NCBI GenBank assembly: GCA_963377175.1
Contig: CAUJNA010003809.1
Location: 43,501-107,500, forward strand
Direction of reading: 5' to 3'
DNA length: 64,000 nt
Source: Effrenium voratum
Taxonomy: Eukaryota > Sar > Dinophyceae > Suessiales > Symbiodiniaceae
Shown here: piece by piece, positions 42,701 through 48,675 of the stretch
Layout: each line of letters starts with the position of its first letter
Position numbering within the stretch: the first letter of the stretch is position 1
Translations under genes and position numbers: made by a program
Notes under the pieces: generated by a model
Database searches by the model: none
Seen by the model: only the letters and a program-made list of their open reading frames with translations
What the model was told of the DNA's origin: nothing

Positions 42701-45502
42701 AACCCGCTTTCCGCCTGTGGCCACTCCGCCGTGAAGTCCTGATGCCCAGGCTTGTGCCTTGAGTCGACTGGAAGTCGTGCTTGAAATTGGTGGGGAATGA
42801 TGTTGGAAGGAACCGTTTTTGGATTCCCTGAAAGGAAACCATGGATGGATTATACGGGTCACTCCCTCATTCCAAGTCTCATTCCCTGGTGAGCACCAGC
42901 AGGATGAAGAATCGGTTGGAAGGGGACATCATTTCTATTTACGGGGGTCCCTGCTCGGTGCTAGACACTCTTGAAAAAAGGCTTGGAGAAAAACTGGCAA
43001 CTTGTACGCTAGGGAGACCTTTTGCATTGGGCACATTCCTGACATCTCCATGTCAAGGTCCTTCACCACTCAATTCATGTCAACTCCTGCGTTGAATGTT
43101 GGTTATATAAGGTCTCACATTTTCTCCTAAATGGAGATTTCAGAAACAAGCCCTTTTGCTCCTGTCACTCTCCCAGTCTCACAACCTCTGTGCGAATTTC
43201 TTCCACGGTGCCAGCCCTTGGGAGGCTGGTGCAGCACGAAGTTTACCGCCTTCACCTTCACATTGCGGGGGAAGGGGATCATCACGCGCCTAAACCTCGG
43301 CAGTCGACGGGGATGGCGTGGGTTTCTTTGAGAGACACCGCAAAGATTGGCAGCTGAGTGCCCAGCCCATCGTCCTCCGCATCCGAGAAAACCGTCTGAT
43401 TGGCCCCTGGGAAGGTCTTGGTCTTGTCCGGCCAGCTGGCATTGCACACCTGGAAAAAACATTCTGACTCACAGCGCTTGATGTGTTTCACCAACGGCTG
43501 TTGACACAACCACAGCCCGTGCCAAGGCGCACTTGCTTACAGCGGTCATGTCATAGCCCTTACAAGCAGGGACCCTCAAAACTCCGAGCATCTCCAAGCA
43601 CCCACGCCTGACCTGGGGATGATGAGGCAAACCATCCAAGGTGAGTGTTCGCCGAGCAGTTTTGCTATAAACCCCGAATCATCCTGACATTGCCTGCGTC
43701 AAGCAATGTGAGAACTAGTCCTGAACTCACTGCTTCCCAAGCATCTGCCCCGCCTGCTCCGGAGCATTGGACCAGCCGGCGCCGAAGCTCTCAATAAGAC
43801 CCCAGTGAAAGATGAGCTCCCCTGCGCACAGGTCAGACACCCAATCGAAAAAAAACAGGAAGCAACCAAAAAGAAAGAACAGCAGCAGCAGCAGCAGCGG
43901 CAAGAATAGCGGCAAAAATGGCAGCAAAAATGGCAGCAAAAATAGCAGCAAGAATAGCAAGAGCAGGAACAACAAGAAAATATGATACCGAGTTTGGTCA
44001 GCTTGGATGTTCTGCAAAAGGCATGCCCGCCTAGCGCCTCCGTGAGGGGATGGCTTATGTGGAGAGACTCGAACAAACATGAGACTGCATACGCACAAAA
44101 AAAACACACATCCATTCGCTTAAGCCCCCTGGGAGAACTAAACACATTTTCCAGTAGTGAAATCGGTTCCCTTAAAAACCAACCAAAAAACAGAGCAAAT
44201 CCTGTCAGCAAATGGAGGAAAAGGAATGGACACTCCTGGACTTTGAACACTTCGCACCCGCGCCTCCGCCAAAGCCTTTGGCCCTCACTTCCAGCACTCT
44301 ACCTGGAGAATTCTGAGGTGCTTTGCCCCTTTCGACCCTTTTAGTAGCAACCTTGACCCCCTTTGGCGCTGGGAAGAATCATGTCTTGCGTTTCAGGCCA
44401 ACTTGGAAGTCCTAGATTGGAGACCTCAGAACTCAATCTGAAAACGTAAATGCCGCTGCGTTCATGGATCTCTGGATGTTGCTTCATTGGATGCTCTCTT
44501 TTTTGCTTGCTCATCCGCTTTCCGTTCATGTTATCTTGCCTGCAGTAGATCCTGCTCAGAAAAGGCATCGAGAACTACAGCTTTCGCATTGCGGACGCAC
44601 GTGTTGTTCGGGGTGAACCATCAAATGCAAGTCAACACATCGAACACATAATGGCAAGCTTGTGCGGGATATCGAATGAACATGTCGTTCAACGTTTATC
44701 TATCCGATTGTGTGCACTATACGACTAGGGCTGTCAGATTGCACAAACACAATACTTGCCACATTACAATACATCGCATGCACGCTGTGTTTGCCCTGCC
44801 ACACGACAAGCGGGTGCGACAAGCGGGTGTGATGATGTGACCTGGGTGATATCATGGTCACGAACGAGTGCTGACTGCACAAATGCCCGCCAGGATCATT
44901 GTCTGATGCTAAGTCGACAAGGACACTGAAAACCAGGTTGTGCCACCGATCCTGGCAATCATGCCACTAGAGTGGCAATCAAACTAAACTAAGCAAACAA
45001 ACTACCAAGCAAGCAATCGAACAAGCAAAAGAGCAAACACACCGACAAACTCAAAGCACCAACTCGCAGAATCTTTGCCCCACCGCTGCGCTTTGCTGAA
45101 CCGCTGATGCATTATTGCCATGTCGTTGACGTTGTAGGCAGCCAGCCAGCAGTTTCGCGACACGATGGTGTATTGGCGAAAACATGGTGCAAAACTGCGA
45201 GTCATGTCTCTCCCAATTGCACTGATTGGTCTTCCTGATCCTATCAGAGAAAATCTTCACGGGCGGGCCCTGCCAGCCCAGATTACCTTCTCACGGTCAA
45301 TCGTTCGGGAAGAACATCTGACAAACTCGCGCAAAAACAGCCCATGAAAGTTCGTATTCTCAACCTTAAAAGTTAGCTGAACGCTGGCTGCACAAACGTA
45401 GCCACGGCTGAACCTCCAGCATGAAACGTACTGCGGTCCTTCAGCGCCGTCCGGGTAAAGGATGGCTTCCACTCGCTTGTCCCCAAGGTCTGTGTCGATG
45501 AC
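1545..45502 (-). CDS. GWD: Alpha-glucan, water dikinase (GWD) region with CBM45-like starch-binding modules, multi-exon, 3' end outside window
   Basis: Gene-level entry. GWD transfers the beta-phosphate of ATP to glucosyl residues of starch through a phosphohistidine, which opens the granule surface to hydrolases. Seen in order along the minus strand: CBM45-like pieces, LMHRYN, GHFYEE joined to [21 protein letters not shown]...[125 protein letters not shown] and [13 protein letters not shown], which carries the catalytic His. This order is that of plant GWD1. The ATP-binding C-terminal domain is expected below base 1. Exon borders in 25-1.5 kb are supported by phase; those in 45-31 kb are weaker. 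The 5' boundary is not known: no start codon context could be recognised, and the protein may begin with the isoamylase region upstream. Confidence 0.88.
2300..2377 (-). CDS. GWD exon: [13 protein letters not shown]...[12 protein letters not shown]
   Basis: Equals 'NKTYDRPTIIVANRVRGEEEIPDGAVAVLTPD'. Acceptor TTCTTGCAG, donor GCGAGG. 26 codons, phase 0. Confidence 0.95.
2784..2828 (-). CDS. GWD exon: [15 protein letters not shown]
   Basis: 15 codons, phase 0 at both ends; equals 'GYV.VVDELL.VQ'. Acceptor GCCGCAAG, donor GAGCCG (GA-AG intron). Confidence 0.88.
3306..3348 (-). CDS. GWD exon: [14 protein letters not shown]
   Basis: Equals 'NLGSWQVISPVEVVG'. Acceptor CGAATCGAG, donor GCCGCG. A longer antisense frame and another minus frame ([11 protein letters not shown]) cover the same bases but are out of phase. 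Confidence 0.85.
3436..3542 (-). mobile_element. Family 1 short inverted-repeat element (MITE-like)
   Basis: Ends GGCCATGGGTCAAAA and TTTGACCCACAGCC are imperfect inverted repeats. Flanked by ATGT on both sides, a perfect 4-bp target duplication. No coding capacity. Confidence 0.88.
4665..4707 (-). CDS. GWD exon: [14 protein letters not shown]
   Basis: Equals 'LVNRLDPVLRKTA'. Acceptor TTGCGCTGAG. The donor GCCCTT leaves GC, which joins G to form Ala before QLPPWQ. Confidence 0.85.
4751..4849. mobile_element. Family 6 inverted-repeat element (TTCTAGGGGT ends)
   Basis: Ends TTCTAGGGGTTGAT and TACCCCTAGAA, with inner CATTCTTTTCA/TGAAAAGAATGG. 44 bp from exon 4707. Confidence 0.8.
6413..6586. 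repeat. (CAT)n microsatellite with inner (CGTCAT)n
   Basis: Runs of CAT about 170 bp long with six CGTCAT units in the middle. Open in all frames as homopolymers; not a gene. Confidence 0.95.
7305..7615. repeat. CA-rich then A-rich low-complexity tract
   Basis: (CA)n at 7314-7330 and 7421-7435, followed by an AAACAAAAGAA-type tract that reaches to within about 40 bp of the GWD exon at 7647. Confidence 0.85.
7647..7710 (-). CDS. GWD exon: [20 protein letters not shown]
   Basis: Fits the helix before 'LDPVLRKTA' ('EEIIR.G.A..LS.LV.RL'). The acceptor CTCGAG is preceded by the end of a family-1 repeat five bases away, so the repeat effectively forms the 3' end of this intron. The donor is GCGTGG or GCGCTG. 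Confidence 0.65.
7716..7830 (-). mobile_element. Family 1 element, left end truncated, at a splice acceptor
   Basis: The right end TTTTGAACCACAGCC is followed by AAAT. The left end GGTCAAAACC lacks the terminal GGCCAT and lies five bases from the acceptor of exon 7710. Confidence 0.78.
7987..8090 (+). mobile_element. Family 2 MITE-like element (same ends, other interior)
   Basis: Starts GGCTGTGGTTGTGAAAACC and ends ACCCATGGCC; interior GTGAACATCAAAATA. A partial copy precedes it at 7835-7895, directly after the family-1 copy. Confidence 0.78.
8091..11840. other. Long intronic stretch
   Basis: Part of GWD between exons at 11841 and 7710. Apart from the CA cluster I see only isolated minus-strand frames (for example 11275-11571 and near 10230, [14 protein letters not shown]) that I could not link to a GWD motif. 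Confidence 0.4.
8570..8712. repeat. (CA)n microsatellite cluster
   Basis: Three (CA)n runs with a few interruptions. Confidence 0.9.
11841..11879 (-). CDS. Possible exon: [13 protein letters not shown] (tentative)
   Basis: 13 codons between the acceptor CGAACGCCAG and a GC donor. It may correspond to the 'ISLVLENL' helix. Weak. Confidence 0.3.
12151..12198 (-). CDS. Probable GWD exon: [16 protein letters not shown]
   Basis: 16 codons between the acceptor CTACGCCAG and the donor GTGCGC. Open and hydrophilic. It falls in the poorly conserved middle of GWD, so the assignment rests on position. Confidence 0.5.
12302..12352. repeat. AT-rich (TATA)n tract
   Basis: TATATATATA-rich 50 bp in otherwise mixed-composition DNA. 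Confidence 0.8.
12590..12666 (-). CDS. GWD exon: [20 protein letters not shown]
   Basis: Equals 'RLKDLLFLDIALDSTVRTA'. Acceptor ACCTGCTGAG. The end may be at CAG before GCAGAG or at CGG before GCTTCC. Confidence 0.75.
12939..13036. repeat. Family 8 dispersed repeat
   Basis: GGAAACCATAGGGGATGGTTTATCAGCGTCATTCC; related copies at 41368-41433 and 42790-42890. Ends not defined. Confidence 0.6.
14054..14196. mobile_element. Family 3 inverted-repeat element
   Basis: Ends TGATTCATGATCAACACCCG and GGTTTTGATTGTGAGTCA; core AGAAGGCGGATATCTGCAGC. 143 bp, no coding capacity. Confidence 0.82.
14961..15088. mobile_element. Family 5 inverted-repeat element (TACTGTGGATGGACG ends)
   Basis: Ends TACTGTGGATGGACGAAATC and GTCCATCCACCGTA are inverted repeats. 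36 bp from the micro-exon at 15124. Confidence 0.82.
15124..15149 (-). CDS. GWD micro-exon: EISGSDAKM (tentative)
   Basis: After GTTCCTTCAG; corresponds to 'ARQEL.P.L..S.DRLKD'. Ends before GCGCCT. It would need one more exon before 12666 to regain phase. Confidence 0.45.
15364..15417 (-). CDS. GWD exon: [14 protein letters not shown]...FEE
   Basis: 18 codons in phase 0 that match the 'FVLEHVED.NVE.LLEGLLEAR' helix. Acceptor CCCAAGCAG, donor GCCCCC. Other frames over this stretch are also open. Confidence 0.65.
15824..15962. mobile_element. Family 3 inverted-repeat element
   Basis: Ends TGAGTCATAATCAAAACCCG and GGGTTTTGATTGTGGCTCA are near-perfect inverted repeats. Next to the GWD exon ending near 16030-15985. 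Confidence 0.87.
16030..16107 (-). CDS. GWD exon: [20 protein letters not shown]
   Basis: Equals 'TLKAVHSGADLESAI'. Acceptor CTTGCCAG. The frame stays open on [20 protein letters not shown] to about 15985, so the exon may be longer than given. The intron that follows starts with or near a repeat element (15824-15962). Confidence 0.9.
16972..17030 (-). CDS. GWD exon: [20 protein letters not shown]
   Basis: Equals 'EP.FRGDQK.GLIRDFEHYLRTLK'. Acceptor GCTGATTCAG, donor GCGTGC. The trailing AG plus G gives Arg at the start of [10 protein letters not shown]. Confidence 0.93.
17980..18042 (-). CDS. GWD exon: [20 protein letters not shown]
   Basis: Equals plant 'LN.NGITKERLLSYDRAI'. Exactly 21 codons. 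Acceptor AGCGGCCAG. The donor is GACCCC (GA-AG), needed to join SITK to EPYMHGD. Confidence 0.96.
18043..19711. other. Intronic stretch of GWD
   Basis: Between YWK and VLHDHG exons. Nothing beyond the family-6 element and short repeats (TTACGCCACC-type units near 18780-18890). Confidence 0.4.
19712..19842. mobile_element. Family 6 inverted-repeat element
   Basis: TTCTAGGGGTTGATTCCTC ... GGGTACCCCTAGAA; about 30 bp longer interior than the copy at 4751. Confidence 0.8.
19944..20012 (-). CDS. GWD exon: [20 protein letters not shown]
   Basis: Follows PDD directly; equals 'VVICQALLDYI.....ISVYWK' and ends YWK. Acceptor TGACCTCAG, donor GCCGGC. Exactly 23 codons, phase 0 on both sides. A family-1 repeat ends 36 nt upstream of the acceptor. 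Confidence 0.94.
20049..20183 (-). mobile_element. Family 1 MITE-like element
   Basis: Same ends as the copy at 3436; flanked by AAAT/AAAT. Lies 36 bp upstream of the GWD exon acceptor at 20012. Confidence 0.88.
20630..20669 (-). CDS. GWD exon with [13 protein letters not shown]
   Basis: [12 protein letters not shown] is the signature of glucan, water dikinases (GWD and PWD). Acceptor GGCTGAAG, donor GTGGGC. 40 nt long. Confidence 0.97.
20924..20986 (-). CDS. GWD exon: [20 protein letters not shown]
   Basis: Matches 'ILVIL..N.I.E..GH..EEWHQKLH'. Acceptor CTGCTCCAG, one of the few not followed by G. Donor GCCCGA: trailing GA plus G restores Glu before WHQKLHNNT. Confidence 0.88.
21044..21072 (-). 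CDS. GWD micro-exon: [10 protein letters not shown]
   Basis: 29-nt exon corresponding to '.DVGQRIRDEI'. Acceptor ATCTCCAG, donor GCTTTT (GC). The trailing GA plus A of the next exon gives Glu-Lys-Glu-Leu. Confidence 0.7.
21073..23224. other. Intronic stretch of GWD
   Basis: No exon placed. C-run near 22857-22900. Confidence 0.4.
23225..23271 (-). CDS. Possible exon: [15 protein letters not shown] (tentative)
   Basis: Open after the acceptor CAGCCGAG and placed where GWD has '..AQD.LTD.LQ..'. Short, and the match is only suggestive. Confidence 0.3.
23959..24000. repeat. (GA)n microsatellite
   Basis: AGAGAGCGAGAGAGAGAGAG-type tract. Confidence 0.9.
24220..24297 (-). CDS. GWD exon: [20 protein letters not shown]
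   Basis: Aligns with plant 'WMRFMATRQLVWNKNYNVKPREIS'; R-MP-W-TFN is conserved in spacing. Continues LRRA. Both ends are approximate; the frame is open upstream to [10 protein letters not shown], which may be part of the exon. Confidence 0.7.
25174..25291 (-). mobile_element. Family 1 MITE-like element
   Basis: Flanked by ATTT/ATTT. Starts 13 bp past the LMHRYN exon donor. Confidence 0.9.
25305..25379 (-). CDS. GWD exon with [26 protein letters not shown]
   Basis: TLMHRYNNC is the GWD motif 'SFMHRFNIA' at the entry of the catalytic part. Acceptor CTCCGAAG. A GC donor (GCGGAC) is assumed. A family-1 repeat begins 13 nt past it. Confidence 0.82.
25853..25984 (-). mobile_element. Family 1 MITE-like element
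   Basis: Flanks TAAT/AAAT (3 of 4 bases). About 50 bp from the donor of the DKWLKC exon. Confidence 0.85.
26033..26092 (-). CDS. CBM45 exon: [20 protein letters not shown]
   Basis: Close to the 'NKWIKNNGKDF.V' end of CBM45. Acceptor CAGCCGCAG lies 14 nt from the end of a repeat element (26106-26245). The donor is either GATCCC or GCCAAG. Confidence 0.85.
26106..26245. mobile_element. Family 3 inverted-repeat element
   Basis: Same ends and core as the copies at 14054 and 15824. Ends 14 bp from the acceptor of exon 26092; a family-4 element follows at 26263. Confidence 0.85.
26263..26383. mobile_element. Family 4 inverted-repeat element (CTAGGTCC ends)
   Basis: TAGGTCCTCCAGTAG at one end and CTACTGGGAGACCTA at the other; probable TA target duplication. 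Interior GGTTGGAATAAGGGTACC. Confidence 0.82.
26949..27015 (-). CDS. CBM45 exon: [20 protein letters not shown]
   Basis: [11 protein letters not shown] corresponds to 'I.GIEFVLK.G'. Acceptor GAACTCAG. A GA donor (GAGAAG) gives a phase-0 join to [11 protein letters not shown], reproducing the family's 'FVLKDG.NKWLKN.GKDF'. Confidence 0.82.
27447..27535. repeat. Family 9 dispersed repeat
   Basis: CTTCCATTTGCTTAGGTCCC followed by TGATAGATTCCCTTTAAA and CCAACAGGTGAAAA; copies at 41465-41583 and 44110-44190. Confidence 0.65.
27602..27667. repeat. 11-bp minisatellite, 6 copies
   Basis: Unit CCTCGTGGAAC with C/T, C/G variants. Confidence 0.85.
27825..27886 (-). CDS. CBM45 exon: [20 protein letters not shown]
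   Basis: Matches the 'ALQTPF.....L.L.I..P' strand of GWD starch-binding modules. Acceptor TTCGTTGAG, donor GTGCGG (GT). The trailing AC plus G of the next exon gives Thr, joining ISLPT to STMSDG. Confidence 0.8.
28051..28168. repeat. 10-bp minisatellite, about 12 copies
   Basis: Unit TGTCTGGGGA, copies differ at one or two positions; one base short of a helical turn per unit. Confidence 0.95.
28169..30441. other. Intronic stretch
   Basis: Between CBM45 exons; holds a family-5 element and a (CA)n run at 28889-28912. No exon recognised. Confidence 0.4.
29825..29949. mobile_element. Family 5 inverted-repeat element
   Basis: TACTGTGGATGGACGAAATC ... TTGTCCATCCGCAGTA. Confidence 0.83.
30442..30525 (-). 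CDS. CBM45-like exon: [20 protein letters not shown]
   Basis: Continues FLHPDKAL. The pattern matches the first strands of a CBM45 module ('V.V.C......V.I.G.L...L.LHWG'). Acceptor AGGCAG, donor GCTTGC (GC). It opens the last module before the dikinase core. Confidence 0.7.
31103..31170 (-). CDS. Probable exon: [20 protein letters not shown]
   Basis: Acceptor GTTCGTAG. Amphipathic helix ending SLGL before a possible GA donor (GATGTG). Part of the linker before the last CBM45-like module. Confidence 0.5.
31330..31418 (-). CDS. Probable exon: [20 protein letters not shown]
   Basis: Acceptor CGGCGTGAG. The frame continues NVGADAAVE. Composition and open frame suggest coding; no family motif. 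It lies between helical linker exons. Confidence 0.5.
32475..32549 (-). CDS. Probable exon: [20 protein letters not shown]
   Basis: Acceptor AGCTGTCAG, phase 0. Gln/Lys-rich helix followed by QSRPER. It continues the charged helical linker of the preceding exon. End tentative. Confidence 0.6.
33650..33746 (-). CDS. Probable coiled-coil exon: [20 protein letters not shown]
   Basis: Acceptor ACCGGCCAG. Strongly Lys/Glu/Ala-rich helix continuing [10 protein letters not shown]. Comparable charged helices link the CBM45 modules of plant GWD. The end is not set. Confidence 0.6.
34284..34337 (-). CDS. Probable exon: [18 protein letters not shown]
   Basis: 54-nt exon between the acceptor TATGAGCAG and a GC donor. 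[10 protein letters not shown] is like the 'G.DF.I.LP' end of a CBM45 module. The upstream intron sequence also stays open in this frame, so the start could lie further 5'. Confidence 0.5.
35766..35856 (-). CDS. Probable exon: [20 protein letters not shown]
   Basis: Acceptor CCTGGCGAG. After the block shown it continues [10 protein letters not shown], alternating charged and hydrophobic residues like a beta strand. It probably belongs to the module begun at 36593. The donor is not fixed. No firm family match. Confidence 0.5.
36489..36593 (-). CDS. CBM45-like exon: [20 protein letters not shown]
   Basis: 35-residue exon. [18 protein letters not shown] has the 'VHV.TD....L.LHWG' signature of GWD starch-binding modules, and GWESEWH the following 'G.W..P' turn. 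Acceptor AGATCTCAG, donor GTTTGT (GT). The same frame stays open some way into the intron. Confidence 0.75.
36594..39099. other. Stretch without recognised exon
   Basis: Possible minus-strand exon near 37700-37770 ([16 protein letters not shown]), not assigned. Contains a partial family-5 element ending at 37680. Confidence 0.35.
39100..39895. repeat. 800-bp purine-rich tract with (GAAA)n and (GA)n
   Basis: Plus strand almost only A and G with sparse C/T; (GAAA)n at 39580-39631 and 39701-39747, (GA)n at 39750-39895. Confidence 0.92.
40296..40329 (-). CDS. Probable CBM45 exon: [11 protein letters not shown]
   Basis: Short exon after [19 protein letters not shown] followed by one T base (GA donor, GAAGG) matches the 'V.TDF..PVTLHW' strand of GWD CBM45 modules. 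Too short to be certain. Confidence 0.45.
41620..41686 (-). CDS. Probable exon: [20 protein letters not shown]
   Basis: Ala-rich helix after the acceptor GTTGCAG, typical of the linkers between starch-binding modules in GWD. No family assigned. A family-1 repeat (41748-41860) starts 61 nt upstream of this acceptor. The 3' border is not determined. Confidence 0.5.
41748..41860 (-). mobile_element. Family 1 MITE-like element
   Basis: Flanks ATGC/ATGT. Contains the internal duplication ACTAAAATAGACTAAAATGG, shared with the fragment at 52156. Confidence 0.85.
43200..43449 (-). CDS. Probable exon(s): ...[10 protein letters not shown] / [20 protein letters not shown]
   Basis: First half in one frame: [28 protein letters not shown]. 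Second half in another: [26 protein letters not shown]. The second resembles the 'I.FVLK....W' strands of CBM45/CBM25 modules. An 80-nt GC-AG intron from the base after GATGG to GTTTAG would join DDG to RVMIPFP in frame. Alternatively the two halves are separated by a frameshift, since the first frame stays open to IPVDCRG. Confidence 0.55.
43871..43978. repeat. AGCAGC/GGCAAAAAT tandem repeat
   Basis: (CAG)n at 43870-43890 followed by 12-15 bp units AATGGCAGCAAA. Confidence 0.8.
45061..45185 (-). CDS. Probable exon: [20 protein letters not shown]...
   Basis: Reads [18 protein letters not shown] then [28 protein letters not shown] resembles the LMHRYN/FMHRFN motif that follows each CBM45 module in GWD. 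Borders are not set; one acceptor candidate is GACTCGCAG. A second frame is also open, so confidence is moderate. Confidence 0.5.
45428..45502 (-). CDS. Probable exon: [20 protein letters not shown]
   Basis: Clean 25-residue block after the acceptor GCCGTGCAG, ending at CAGTAC before GTTTCA. It has beta-strand-like alternation (VIDTDL, RVEAIL) and may be the first strands of a starch-binding module. I cannot assign it by motif. Confidence 0.6.
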
Positions 45503-45971
45503 CTGCACGGCGTGACGTGTCTAAGCGCCTGACTGGCAAGCAACCCGTAAGCCAAGCAAAGGCCTTGACTCAGCTTCAGGGACGCGGAAAAGCAAAGCAA
45601 ACGCACTGTGAGGGACAACTGAGGCTTTCTCACGCAACAAAGAAGATTTGGCCTTGCACCATACACAAAGGAATTAACCGCGAGTGGCCAACATCGACAC
45701 AGCAATGACATCGAGCGAACAGTCTGCTTGACAGCCGATTGCAGAATGCCAAAGTCCTTCATCAAGCATCCATCAAGCAATGGATGTGTTTCGACACCAA
45801 GGAGCTTCTTCCCAGAACATGCTGAGCAAAGCAAGCTTTCAGCTTGCTAGTCTTAAACTTGTCCCAACTCAGGTCACCTCGCATAAAGGTTCACTGGCTT
45901 TGCTCAGCCTCCTAGTAAACACACACAGTTTGACAGGCTTGCCTGTGGCAAAAGAGGAACAACATTCTCTA

Positions 45972-46069
45972 CTAGGTCCTCCAGCAGAGAGGTTGGAATA
46001 AGGGTACCCTTTTTTCTGTAGGGGAACCCTCCCCCAAAAAAGGGTAAAAGGCACTACTGGGGGACCTAG
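45972..46069. mobile_element. Family 4 inverted-repeat element
   Basis: TAGGTCCTCCAGCAGAGAGG ... GCACTACTGGGGGACCTA, shorter interior than the copy at 26263. Confidence 0.82.
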
Positions 46070-47262
46070 ACTAAATGGCCGCGCGGAGGCAGAAGCCCGA
46101 AAGCCGCGTGTAGGGTATGAAATAGATGGCCACTAAAGCCTTTAATCAAATGCGGCCCTCAAAGAAATGACTCATTGCATCTCCCCCACAAAGAAACAAT
46201 GACCAACAAATGACAACACCCTCTGTCTGCGAAACGGAGACCCGTGTTGCTTGGAATCAAATCTCGTGCGTTTCGTGAAACTGCCTGCGCCACCTCTGGT
46301 AGGGGACCAACAAACAAAGCCATGGCATGGTCCCCGCCAAACCCGGCACACACACCCACGCACCTTCGCGCCCTCCCCTCCTTGCAATCGGTTGAGGCGG
46401 AGTGCCCTGAAAACTCGCCTTCCGTTTGATTCATGGCAAGATGCCTCTGAAAAAATGGCCCCTCAACCAATGGGTGTGTCTTTTCTTGATGGTACCCTTT
46501 GTGGGGGTCGTTTTAGAGGGAGACCTCAAGGAAATACCAGTCATTTGGGTTACACGTTTAGACACCCCCATGACTTTAAGATACTGATCGAACCAGCAGC
46601 CACAAGCGACTCACGGTCTGCAAAGGCCCTCGCACCCCAAGCTGTAAACACCTAGCTTCTGCCCCTGCATGATCCCTTCCTCCTAGTGAACAAAACACTC
46701 CCCTCCCCCCCGCACAAATAGTAATCATTAAACTTAAACTCAAAAACAAAAAACTGGGGATTAGGAGTTCCAGGCACACGTTCCGAAGAGATTTACAAGT
46801 AAACGGAGATCGGTTCCTCTTTCAAATCATCGTGCTTGCTGCAGTGCTTGCTGACTGTTGGCAAAGGGTCCGTTGCGGAGGAGATGGTAGCAGAAGTCAG
46901 CCAGCGCTTGCAGACGTATTCTGTTGTATACCAGTTCCATGCGCGAAAGCCACCGTTGGAGCAAGCTGTTCTTTAGGCGCGAATACGGCAAGGAATGGAC
47001 TTATCATCACGATATCCAACATAGGCACGCACCTGTGTGTGTGTGTGGAGCCCTGGAAGATGTCTTTTCAGTCTGAGTCTGCGCCCTTCTCACAGAAAAG
47101 GCTGGTAGTTTAATGCTGAATTGGCTAGGACACTGGGTCAACTTCACCACAAGCCAATGAGACTGATGGACAAGCAATCTTTCCCAGGATGGACCAAACC
47201 CTACAGAGTGAACCATCAATCCCCAATGGTGCGAATTGGATTTTGTCCTTCAACAGTAACAG

Positions 47263-47355
47263 GGCAGAAGGCTCCGACCTGCCCACGGCCGCAAACGGAC
47301 TCCGTCCTGTCGCGGGCTTTGCCGGCAGCGGCAGCTTCGATGGCTTCTTTTGGAC
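47263..47355 (-). CDS. Pro/Lys/Ala-rich linker exon (tentative)
   Basis: After the acceptor GCGGTCAG one frame gives VQKKPSKLPLPAKPATGRSP, a flexible linker. Another gives PKEAIEAAAAGKARDRTESV, a helix. Both can be joined to the preceding exon with GC donors, so which one is used is open. The 3' end was not determined. Confidence 0.5.
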
Positions 47356-47869
47356 CTGACCGCGATCGGGCAAAGTCGCTCCCATCAGTGCACTTTATCG
47401 GGCTAGTGCTGATATGTGGTTGTGTCTTTCTTTTTTAGGGGACCACCAAAAATGGTGGTTATCCTTTTGGTTCGCCTTTTACATCCACCCAAACGGGGTA
47501 CCAATGCAAGTCTGTCTTAAGCGGCTCCTCTGGCCATCCACGAGCTAGTGTCAAATGGCTATCGCTTTTCCGTCTCAGCCCGCTTGCCCAATCCCCATTG
47601 AGGAGGCTGCAAGTTTGAAAGGCGGGAGGTTGATGGTTGTAAAACGAAGGGACCGTCGGCTCGTTGCTCTGGTTTTGCGCACTTTGAGCAACGCAATGCG
47701 GCGAATACCGAGCTGTGACAATCTACTCAAATGCCTGCTCAGAACAGGGAAACCGCTACCTATCAATACGGATTGCCCCCTTTCAGTTTAGCTACACAGT
47801 CTCCAGCCCCAGATTTCCAGAGCTGCGACGTGGCACACCCGCTTTGACCCTTCCCGCGCAGAAGGGCGC

Positions 47870-47964
47870 CTGCTCGCGCGACGGCTTTCTGGGCGGGGGC
47901 TGGAACGCTTCCTCCTTTTTGGTCTCCAAGCTCTCGCCCTCCTCGATCGCGTCCATGAAGGCAC
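47870..47964 (-). CDS. Linker exon: GAFMDAIEEGESLETKKEEA
   Basis: Acidic helix followed by a Pro-rich tail (FQPPPRKPSREQ). Acceptor CCGATGAG. Donor GCGCCC (phase 0) is assumed; an earlier GCGAGC (phase 1) is also possible and would change the frame chosen in the next exon. Confidence 0.6.
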
Positions 47965-48606
47965 CTCATCGGGTTGGACTAGAAGGGGCCTATGGGTAAT
48001 GAGTAATGGTCCACCGATTCACCCAACTGAAAGCAGGATGGCAGAAATGCCTTGGAAACAAGCATGTTTTGCTTTACGGGGGCCGGAAGTGTGTCCTAGT
48101 TCCACGCTGCTGGAGCAAATCCAATGGGAACCGAATGATCAGGCAGCGGAACACAACAAACGTACTCGCGCGCGCGCGCCGACAGCGCCCTTGAATAGTA
48201 CTCCCGGTCACCTGTGCTCGACACAGTGGTCTAAGATCAAAGCCAATTGCCCGATTTGCAGTCATGCTATCAACTGGCAAACAGAATAACGCCCACAGGT
48301 CCCAGGTGTCCTTCTGCTAAAATAGATGGCGCCGGAAAATGCTTAGGGTCATTCAGCAACGGTGTGCCATCAGATGTTCAACCAAACTGACCTAAAAAGG
48401 CCACCGATGATAACTGGGCCGCCCTCAAATCCCCCGCCAAAAAGTTTAACTTTTAGTGGAGTAAATGGAAACTACCACAAAACACTAAACAAATAAAAAG
48501 CTAAGGGGATGGCTGAGAGCCGCCAAGATAAGGTCGTGCTCAAGACGACATCCAGAGGTCGTCTGCCGCTCTTTTTATCAGCTCCAAGGAGGTCTTGCCG
48601 AGGCGC

Positions 48607-48675
48607 CGGACATCAGCGATCTCATGCGCACCATGGACTGCATGCGCTCCATGGCTTCGTTGCTTTGCCGCTTGC
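48607..48675 (-). CDS. Linker exon: KRQSNEAMERMQSMVRMRSL
   Basis: Methionine- and arginine-rich helix, no family recognised. Acceptor GACTTTCAG, donor GCGCCT (GC). Phases fit on both sides: ACGG plus GC gives Gly-Lys, TCCG plus GT gives Ser-Gly. Two other frames are partly open here, so the call rests on phase and composition. Confidence 0.6.

Noticed and set aside
43699..44250. Cys/Leu-rich 183-residue minus frame with membrane-like stretches
   Set aside because: Generated by the CAG/GGCAAAAAT tandem repeat.
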